Below, piece after piece: positions 54,325 through 64,000 of a stretch of 64,000 bases of DNA. Position 1 is the first letter of the stretch. The number at the start of each line of letters is the position of its first letter. The notes under the pieces were generated by a model, which was given only the letters and a program-made list of their open reading frames with translations, was not told where the DNA came from and did no database searches. Origin of the DNA: Berberis thunbergii (lineage: Eukaryota; Streptophyta; Magnoliopsida; Ranunculales; Berberidaceae); contig QNQO01000804.1 of assembly GCA_003290165.1 (NCBI GenBank), forward strand, positions 124,001-188,000, in the 5' to 3' direction. Both the position numbers and the translations under genes were made by a program.

Positions 54325-55081
54325 AAAAACCCCATCATGCGCAACGAATCTTCCAGCCGCTGTAGTGGCCCCTCCAGCTAAGAAACTGGAGTGTTGGAAC
54401 AATCCTTTCTTCTTCTGCCCCACATACAGTAACCTTGAAGTGCTGAGAACAAATATCCACTTAGAACCCTCAACAGTATTTATAAATATCCCACTGTGTC
54501 GGTAAACTAGCTTCCCATTTTCTACAATTACGTCATATGCATCCCTCTCTATCTGCATGAACGTATGATATTACAAAAGTGTTAGTTTATACATCGAAAG
54601 TGTTAACAATGTAACAAGCATATAGAGAATTCTAACTTACAGGTCCAAGATATTTGATGCATTGACGTTGCAGATCAATTCTTGGGCACCTTTCAATGCT
54701 TACTTCTTTGCCATCTCCAACATCCAACCAGTAGAAGAAAGGTTGGGTGCTTTCGCTATCAAACCAAATATCATAATAAAAGTGTAGATTGTGACCATAA
54801 CGGTGGCGTGGGTCAATCTGCATAAATAGACCATTGAGAGGTAAGAACAAAGCATTGCATCATAGCATGCTATAATAAATATGAAAGCATATGAGCTTAC
54901 AGCTTCAAGCCAGTATTGCAAGGCCAATTTCTGAGCTTTCTCATCCTTGGACAAACCCTTTCCAACCTTAGCAGCCCTTTTCCTTGCTCTTGAGCATCGC
55001 GAAATAGCAGTTTCATGTTTTTCTATGTTGAAGAAAGATATCGAACTCTACTTAAGAGCTGCAAAGTCTAATGCATTCCAC
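54325..55081 (-). pseudogene. IQM: Captured IQM (IQ-motif family) fragment, three exons
   Basis: IQM proteins are plant calmodulin-binding proteins. Minus-strand exons at 55081-54901, 54817-54641 and 54552 to about 54325 have AG/GT borders and read [86 protein letters not shown]; and [61 protein letters not shown]. Homology ends at HDGV, where foreign sequence begins, so 5' and 3' parts are missing, including the IQ motif. One in-frame TAG follows LDFAALK. It lies nearest the left terminal repeat. Confidence 0.85.
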
Positions 55082-56141
55082 CTACAACATTTCAAACATA
55101 CAAATCTATAAGACTATTGAAACTTAGTGACAAGTACTAGCACTCAAGTGAAGCAAAGAATATGTATGTTGTTGGCGCAAGAATCCTGAATCACAAAAAG
55201 GATGTCAATTTACATATGGCATCAATTACATAGATTATACAGTGAAACTCTCAATAACTTATCATGTAAAAACATCATTAATGATGTTTTTCTTGACATT
55301 AAGTGATAGAAACTTTTAGTAAAAGAAAAACATCAGGATGCATTATTAGCAAATCAAACTAGTATACATTATTAACACTTTACGACTGAAGCTAACAAAA
55401 TATGAAATGGTTGACTTTGAAATACTAACAAATATAAAAAAAAAAATTGCCAAGGGATACTTAATATCTCAGAAAGTAATGAAATGCATACAATTGAACT
55501 CTAATAATAAGCTTACCCTGTTAAGAAATTCAAAACCCACGTCATTCTTCATAGCTTCCAAACTTGGAACTATATATTTTTTTGAAGAACTCCTAACAAG
55601 CATACAATCAACTTGGAACTTCCAAACTTAGCTTTTCCAATCTGCAACAATATCCATACTTCTTTAAGAACTTCCTTTCCTAGATACCCAAAGCGAAGTA
55701 AAATCCTTTCCTAGATACCCAAGGCAAAGTAAAATGAATGCATTTTTGCTGCATTTCAAGGAAATGAAGGAATAAGCCTCGCAAGCATGCATTTGAAACC
55801 TTCGGATCACCTACGCTGTAACCAAATTCTAGCAACGAGAACTCTAACATCTTAGTTGCTTGATAGCTCATTATGATTATGAACAAATACAATAAAGACC
55901 TTGCAACTCCTGACACTAAGAGAATATAACACAAAATCCAGTATCTGGACTATAGTGTAGGTGACATAATAATGATGATGTGACAGCTAAGAGAATTTTT
56001 TGCTAACAGTTCATATTCAGAGTTTGTCACTCTGACACTCACAAAAGTTGTATCTATGAAATCCCACTCTAAGAGTTGTTTTAATCCGCAAGTCCACAAT
56101 CACAAAAGATAATGAGAGAAGTACCATATAAGCATGCTTAC
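55082..56141. other. CACTA interior, mostly unassigned
   Basis: Intron-like A/T-rich sequence between the IQM and PP2C pieces. A repeated phrase CCTTTCCTAGATACCCAARG occurs twice at 55672-55725 (offset about 32 bp). I recognise no exon, although part may be PP2C intron. Confidence 0.4.
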
Positions 56142-56205
56142 CTCCATGGCCATCATAAACACCAAAGAATGATGTAGAATTGTCCAAATCCGTGAGTGCA
56201 GCATG
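56142..56205 (-). pseudogene. Captured PP2C exon
   Basis: A 64-bp exon with acceptor TTCTATAG and donor GTAAGC encodes HAALTDLDNSTSFFGVYDGHGG. GVYDGHGG is the metal-binding signature of type 2C protein phosphatases, and the leading HAA follows the usual MEDAH motif. Only this exon was found; the rest of the phosphatase domain is absent or unrecognisable. Confidence 0.75.
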
Positions 56206-57388
56206 CTATAGAATGCACAAAAGAAAAACATCAAGGTACAACCTAAGTAAATAAAGCAAGTAGAATATGAGTATAGCATTTTCATTTTATCAGAGAAAAT
56301 GTTCAACAAATGAAACTCCTTGCAGTGAGTAGAATCAAATATTCTACAATGATCTTCATGGGACAGTAAATTGTATTCCTAATCTTATCTTCAAGGCCTA
56401 ATTGTGATATTGAACAAGTCGAGTGCTTTATCTTCACATAAACAATACATATGTAAGATAAATAAACTTTCAGGGTGTCTACACATTGGTCGAAGATGTC
56501 ACTCTGCAATCAAAAGCTGTCACATATGACATTAGCTACATCATCCAAAGAAAATGCAATTTTGCTAAAAATTGGCGTGTGGTTATTTATCAAAGAAGGA
56601 TTGTTAATTTATATTTGATATGATGGACTTCATACTTGAAATTTATTGTCATGCAATAACCAAGGAAGAATAGTTACGTTTGAGGAGCCCAAACCAATGT
56701 CCAATGGAAGTCCTTCACACTGCAGCCTAACGAAAATTAAACATCACGAGGGAAGAGCAATCAGTTTGTAGAGGCAACAGAAATGAAATGACCAAGTACC
56801 AGAATTCTCAAATTTTATGACAAAGACTTAATAGTCCACATACCATCTACCAAAGAAAATACTCATGGTTAGCTAAGAAAGTAGTAATTGTTAAACCATT
56901 CCTACATCGCTGCCATGAAAATTGGCAGAGGGAAACTTCAGTTTTATCAAACCCGACAATTCCAGAAATTGTTCATGGGGATATTCCTCTTTGGAAAACC
57001 GACTTTTCTGTATAAGAAAATTCTAACCGAATTCTTCAAAAGAAAGAATGGTTCAGGATCCTTAACAAATACACAGACAAAAAATTCACTTTGCGCAAAC
57101 CTTTTTTTATATTTAAATTAGGAGTTTAAATCCATTACTTAATGAAACAAATTTGAAATATGCAGCCAATACCCAATCAGTCAATGCAGAAACCATCAAA
57201 GACATTCCAACTATAAACTATAAAAATTTGAGGGTAACATTCTCTGGGTTCAACTCTTCATAAAATAGATCAAACAAATGGGTTTTGAAAAAAATAACCC
57301 TGAAGGAAAAAGGAAAATAAAAGATAAAAAAAAACTCACGGTAGATAAATTAGGGTAACCCTGTCTAAAAAAACCTCATTTAGTTGAA
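56206..57388. other. CACTA interior with one unassigned exon-like segment
   Basis: Mostly A/T-rich intron-like sequence. At 56678-56726 a 49-bp segment on the minus strand has AG and GT borders (GTTAG before, GTAACT after); its frames read CSVKDFHWTLVWAPQT or LQCEGLPLDIGLGSSN, neither of which I recognise. It may be part of a further captured gene. Confidence 0.35.
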
Positions 57389-59736
57389 CTAGAAGGAAAT
57401 TTTGCAGGGTGCATGAAATGTTCTTCAACGACATATAGCTTCTAGGTTTTCTCTAGCGTAAGAGAAAAGCGGTGATATCTCAACCCCTACACACAAATAG
57501 CATTAGTAACATAGACAATGATGACCTTCAGCAGTATGTACAAAGATAGGTAGAAGCGAAGGCAAGAAAATAACCAGTCAAATACAGAAGCACAAAATAC
57601 GTTAAAAAGCCACCAGCAATGACCCAACGACTGTGAAACCGAAGAACAAGTAACCTAGCACTATCAGGAGTGTCAACATTCGACCCATTGGCATTTTTAA
57701 CAGGTGCGAATTCCTCTTCACGAAGAACCTGATAATCAATATAAAGATTAGAATAGCACGTCAACAAAGCCAGTACGTCATATTATAATTGTTTTAGTTG
57801 AGAAAAAGGTAGGCTCGGGTAACTACTAGCAGAAGAAAGAAACCCACCTCAAATAAAGCAGATGAAGGAGAATATGTAAATGATTCAAAGATGAATTGTT
57901 CTAACTTTAAGCCATCCGTATACCCGTGGGTGGAAAGGATTTTCTTCTCAGCAAAGTGGTAGCTGCAGTAAAATGCATGCACATATTATATAAATGAAAA
58001 GGGACAGGGATACACGTCAACAAAGTAAAAATCTTGATTTTTAATAGGAATTATGTCGATATTCGGCTAACAAAATTTAATCTCAAAGTTGATGAAACTC
58101 TGAAATTAAGTAAACTAAATGGATGATAACAATAACAAAATAGGAGGCATGCACTTCCACACCAAAAAAATTGATTTTCTAAGTTGATGAAACTCTCAAA
58201 GTTGATTTATCATGTAATACAGTTTATATCTGCATCAAACATGAGTAGGGGCCTTGCACTTCCACACCAAAAAAACACGAAAGCTGATTTGGTTGATGAG
58301 GATTCCTCTGACCATTTTCAATCAGGAAACTGGTGAAAATTTTATAATGGATCTACCAGTGAATCTAATTAAAAATACGAACAATAATAAAATGGAAGAG
58401 ACATGAGAAATAAGATAAAGTAAGAGAATACTAACATGCTGTCTCTCTCAAGGCCATTAGCCACTTGATTCAAGAAATCCAAAGTGAACATATGCAAGCA
58501 AACCTGAACCATACAAAACATATAGTCAGGGAAAGAAGTACGAAAACGTAAGCAGGGGAGGAAATGTTAGGGATTATTGCCAATGCTGGATTACAGTTTC
58601 ACATACAAAAAAAAGAAAGAAAAAAAGAAACCTTTAGTTAATTTAGTAGTTCCTGCTACACACCCCAAAACATGTTTACTAGTTTACGTTGAGACAAGGA
58701 ATCAAAATTTTCCACGCCTACGACAAGTTCAGTTTGTTAGGTTCATTACACCAACCATTGTTATATTTGTTCCACAAGTGTCTTTACAGGATCACCAAAA
58801 ATTTTAAAAGGTCATTGTGAAAGATCCATACTTTTTGTCCATAAACAGACAATTAGAAGAGTAAACAGACATCATAGGCTATGATGTTTCAGTCTCACGC
58901 CATCATTTTCATTAGGAAGTGTAAATGCTACTTCTCATTCACTAATATAGGTCATACAGGGTTGTGAGATCAGACATCACATTATTATTGTTCTACAATT
59001 ACGGTAAGCAAGTATGAAACTAAACATGTCTCAAGAATATGCAAGTGTAGAAGTAGAAAGATGTGATCTTATCCAAACTATCCTGTAAGAATAACTAATA
59101 ATATATGGAGCATATAGATCACACACTTTGACATGCTAGCATTCCTCTAATTTCACAGATAAATCATAAAAGTTTGTGTTCCTTTGTACCATATTTTCCA
59201 CTTTGAAACTAATCCTCACAAAGGTTTTTCAAAACAATTTCACATTCCTATGGAACAACTAAAAATATTTCACTGAATTGACCTTGACTGGAGCTATAGA
59301 AGAAGTGGCAAAGATTTATACATTGCTCCAGCAAAAGCGAAGGCATCCACTTTCCTGATTGATAGCAGAGGCTTTTGATTGGTTAGCTCACTATATTCAA
59401 CCACAGACAGGGGACCACTCCTACCCCGTCTAACAAAAACACCAACCTTCTCTTGAAGATAAGCCTGTTCACGAATTAACAAAGAAAGACAAAAAAATTG
59501 TTCAAATCCTAAAAGTTACAAAAGAATGAGATGCACAGTATTGCCGAGAGTTCAGAATTAATAAACTGACGAGTTCATATTTCTCCAGCTTTTTTACTTA
59601 CCTTTCTGAATTGTCCCCTTAATCTACCGACATTTGTTTTCCTAATGAAAAACATAATTGAAGTGACTGAGTTGATTACAAATTACTGACTCAATTCAGA
59701 CTTGAGATCAAACTTTTCATATACCATTCATGTCCT

Positions 59737-59774
<38 letters not shown>

Positions 59775-60238
59775 CCAGTTTGGACTCTAACCTATTAACA
59801 TGTCTAAAATGGTGACAAAATGTTATTTACGTTGTATCCTTATTCTTGTAAGTTTCAAATGAATGTTTCCACCATTTTATCACAGTGCCGCAGATATGAA
59901 ATAGTTCCACACTATTAAATAACTCAAAGAGACGGAACATTACTAAAACATTAATTGTCATCTGCATAATACAAACCTTTACTCACCTCACGAACAACTT
60001 TTGCTGCAGCAGCTACACCTTTATCAATGAAATATCCCAAGAAAGTTTGTTCTGCAACACGAACCTGTTTTTCCAATCAATAAATAGATTAAGATGAATA
60101 ACAATTCCTGACAATTTATGCCAATGGCACCAAGTAAGGAAGGATAAGCTCTTACCAATGCATTATCTACTCCATAACAATCCACATATCTCACACCTCG
60201 CCTAGCCATATCTTCTAACAAGTTGAAAGTTTTTAGAG
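57389..60238 (-). pseudogene. UAP1: Captured UDP-N-acetylglucosamine pyrophosphorylase, 3' half
   Basis: UAP joins UTP and GlcNAc-1-phosphate to make UDP-GlcNAc in the cytosol. Seven exons with sound borders are visible: 60238-60156 (LLEDMARRGVRYVDCYGVDN), 60064-59987 (FLGYFIDKGVAAAAKVVRE), 59464-59322 (EKVGVFVRRGRSGPLSVVEY, then CLRFCWSN after a one-base shift), 58503-58436 (VCLHMFTLDFLNQVANGLER), 57962-57848 (YHFAEKKILSTHGYTDG), 57728-57575 (VLREEEFAPVKNANGS, TPDSARLLVL), 57478-57389 (SYARENLEAICR, stop, RTFHAPCKISF and the natural stop). The N-terminal nucleotide-binding half is missing. A 36-base T run lies in an intron at about 59739-59775. The frameshift and premature stop make it a pseudogene. 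Confidence 0.9.
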
Positions 60239-60258
60239 CTGAAACATTTAAAATTTCG

Positions 60259-61673
<1,415 letters not shown>

Positions 61674-62404
61674 CTGATTACAACAAGATTAAGTCAGTTT
61701 TCTAACATATGCCATATACTTTTTTTTGTCAGAGAAGGTCATAGTGTTTCCCTATAAAGGCAGAGTAGCAATGAAGGAGGATCTAAAACCAAACAAGAAA
61801 TGAGATAAGATTCGATTGAATTTCGAGTAAATTGGATGTGAAGCCAAATGTTGAGAGTCACATCTATTTACATCCCAAGGTTTAGAATCCAAACTTTCTT
61901 CAAACCCCATTATCACCAAATGTTTGAAAACGGTAATTCCAACATCAAAATGATTCAATTAATCAAAAAAAAAAAAAAACAAAAAAATAAAGATCTGATT
62001 TTTATCAAGAAAAAAACACAGATTCAAACATTTTCCCTAAATTGATTGAGATTCGAAGTAAAACCTTCGATGGGGGTGTAGATCTAATGAAACCCTAAAA
62101 GACAAATGTAAAAAATGCTATCAGCAAATGCTATCAAAGATGATGTGTGGTGTATTGTTTCATAATCACTAAAGGACAAATCCAAGTTCAAGAATCATGG
62201 TATCAATGCATATCTTTGAATAAATATTCCGAAGACTTGATTTGTGAAGACATATACTTACACATGGGTCTGTTAGTGGCCACAGATGCAATCTTTGAAA
62301 ACGTGCCATGTCACAGGATCTGAAACTGAATAAGATGTTTCTACTTAAACTAAACCAAAAAAAATCATATGTCCAAAGTAAGTACAATATAGTTAAAAAC
62401 GAAG
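61674..62404. other. CACTA interior between MHK and CUL1 fragments
   Basis: A/T-rich sequence with an A run at 61966-61979. An exon-like piece on the minus strand near 62315-62265 (CAG before ATCCTGTGACATGG, GTAAGT after CCATGT) reads DPVTWHVFKDCICGH; I cannot assign it. Confidence 0.4.
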
Positions 62405-62801
62405 TACAAAATATCATTTTCTCTAATCACTTCCTTTAGTTTCACAATATTGGGATGGTTCATCTTCCGCAGTGATTAGGAAAAACAAGTAAATAAAAAG
62501 ATTAAATAATGAATCTTCAAGAGGTCATTAGTGAATAAAATAGGGGAAAAGTAAGGGTTAGAGGAGGAAGGGGGGGTCATTACCTTTACTTCCCTAAGAT
62601 TTATGCATTCCTTCCAAGAATAATACTTTTTCATCTTTTTGATTGCGACCTATCAAGCAATGCAACATCTTCAGTATAAGAGTAACCAAGGCCATAAGAA
62701 AACATCATTTATTACTACATACAATTTTGCTTGTTTGTCTATTTATTGCTCGCCAAACACTTTCGAAAGTTCCATCTCCAACTTCCTTAATAATCTTGTA
62801 C
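62405..62801 (-). pseudogene. MHK: Captured MHK-type protein kinase, N-terminal exons
   Basis: Three minus-strand exons encode the N-lobe of a MAK/MHK-family Ser/Thr kinase. 62801-62723 reads YKIIKEVGDGTFESVWRAIN, the glycine loop, where the expected GTFG is GTFE. 62649-62584 reads VAIKKMKKYYSWKECINLRE with the VAIK lysine. About 62470-62405 reads [20 protein letters not shown], then FVF. The sequence then departs from the kinase before the catalytic loop (HRDLKPEN), so no active kinase can result. It is the most 5' of the captured fragments and may supply the promoter for a chimeric transcript (inference). Confidence 0.88.
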
Positions 62802-64000
62802 CTATAGTAGCAAAGAGAAATCATTATAAACTGACATCAAATGAAATGTTTCATTATAAACTTCCTTAATGTCATGCATACATGTTGTCCACTAATTGTA
62901 CAATGTACTATAGTGAAGGATTATCCATAATTTCAGTAGGTGGTACACACAATATCACAACATATTGGCCACAAATGCACACATAAAGATAAATTTGGAC
63001 AAGTGAAACAACTTAATCCATCTCTTTCATCAAATGTTACTAAACTTGCTTTAAAAAAGGTGAAATGGTTGTATGTGATGCACCCTGGTCATGTTTTGAA
63101 ACAACTCTATCAAAACTTGGTAGAAAAGACTCTCATTTTGGATGTTTTGGAAATCTTGGTGTTCAAACATTGAGGAGTTAGCTCAAAACACAAAACATCC
63201 AACTAGTTCATTACCTCTAATTGAACCAAAAGTAAAGGTAAACTAAATAGATAAAATGTAATATGCAAATCTACCTTAGAACCCAGGCTTGGTTCCGCAC
63301 CAGAGAACACAAGGTATTTCACATTGTACCTGAAAAAAACACCCAAAACAAATGACCAATTCAGAAAACCAATTGAACACAAGGTGTTTGACGAAAAGAC
63401 AAAGAAAGAACAAACAAAAAAAAAAAAATTGGGGTTTTGATTTTGAGTAAACAAAGAAAGAACCAACATTTGTCTTGTTGGATAACCAAGATAAGCAAAG
63501 GAGTTCAATAATTGTTGAATGCAAAGAACAACAACTAACTCAAATAAGATTCTTATTATAAGCAGAGACAAGTATAATTCCATGAGAAGTCAGTAAGCTA
63601 TGGGGATAGATCTTCTCAACTTTATTGATAGCACTTACAATTCACTAAAACGAGGAAAAAAAGCCCCAAATCCAAAATCAAACACCAAAGCTCCTAAAAC
63701 CTTTTGACAACCAAAATCACAAAAATCTTCATGTACCAAGACCTGAGAGTTAAAATCGAATCCCTTAGAACACAGAACCATAACTAAAATTCACTAATCT
63801 AGTAAAACCGAGAGAACAAAGCAAAAGATTTATGAATCGCTCTCCTTGAGGAAGGAAAAGAATGGCTGCAGTAACCTATCCCCACCTAGTCGAAATGAAA
63901 AAAATAATTGTGGAGATCGTAGTCAGTTAGGCGAAACAGGTTGGGCGTTGACATCACAGGGAAATCAATCGGAGAGGGAGAGCGATCGAAGAGGGAGAGC
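62802..64000 (-). other. Region upstream of the MHK fragment, possible 5' UTR and promoter
   Basis: No protein-coding exon recognised. A segment at about 63278-63331 (minus strand) has TTTTTCAG before it and GTAGAT after it and could be an untranslated exon. The last 45 bases hold GAGGGAGAGCGATCGAAGAG-type purine repeats, which on the minus strand form the CTCTCCCTCT-rich sequence usual in plant 5' UTRs. The CACTA right end is beyond the window. Confidence 0.4.

Noticed and set aside
62169..62417. A small hydrophobic protein gene on the minus strand (also 63203-63583)
   Set aside because: Composition follows A/T-rich intron-like sequence; exon borders of captured genes run through or beside them and no family is recognisable.

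Overview
The window is plant nuclear DNA, almost certainly from a flowering plant. It is built almost entirely of plant-type transposable elements: Ty3/gypsy elements of the Athila and Tat kinds, a Ty1/copia element, RTE-clade LINE pieces and a CACTA DNA transposon. The last of these carries spliced pieces of plant genes (MHK kinase, CUL1, UAP, PP2C, IQM). I see no intact host gene. The species cannot be told from the sequence.

Layout, left to right. (1) 1-11082, plus strand: a tandem array of a non-autonomous Athila-like element, 'A1' (partial internal region, LTR, internal region, LTR; period about 6.43 kb). Its only ORF joins a gag C-terminal piece and a protease-RT linker to an unrecognised domain ('domain X') that stands where RT and integrase should be. 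(2) 11083-24584, minus strand: 'A2', a decayed gag-pol Athila element. Its 3' LTR is cut by the A1 array, and two RTE LINE fragments sit in its 3' region. (3) 24585 to about 26810 and 36003-40321, plus strand: 'B1', a Tat-like element with gag and protease, no RT, 130-bp 3' tandem repeats, an antisense coiled-coil ORF and a 3' LTR. It is split by (4) 'A3', minus strand, about 26996-36002, a second non-autonomous Athila-like element that also carries domain X. (5) About 41500-48175: a tandem repeat of about 450 bp, interrupted by a 5.1-kb copia element with perfect GATAT target duplications. (6) 48193-53788: Tat-like 'B2', which appears joined to a second copy ('B3') through a fragmentary LTR. 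(7) 53789 to the window end: the left end of a CACTA transposon that has captured genomic fragments of at least five host genes, all read on the minus strand, in the 5'-3' order MHK, CUL1, UAP, PP2C, IQM. Its right end lies outside the window.

The nesting gives a relative order. B1 is older than A2 and A3, which lie inside it. A2 is older than the A1 array inside it and than the LINE insertions. The 450-bp array predates the copia element, and B3 predates the CACTA. A1 looks youngest: its repeated copies differ, in the stretches I compared by eye, only by single-base length changes. A1, A3, B1 and B2 lack RT and integrase and would need enzymes from autonomous relatives. A2 is a degenerate example of the autonomous type for the A family.

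The observations most worth following are domain X shared by A1 and A3, a 53-nt antisense tRNA-Asp copy at the A1 primer-binding site, the five-gene CACTA capture, and a small hairpin conserved after the coding region in all A elements. All identifications rest on reading motifs by eye; no database search was possible.
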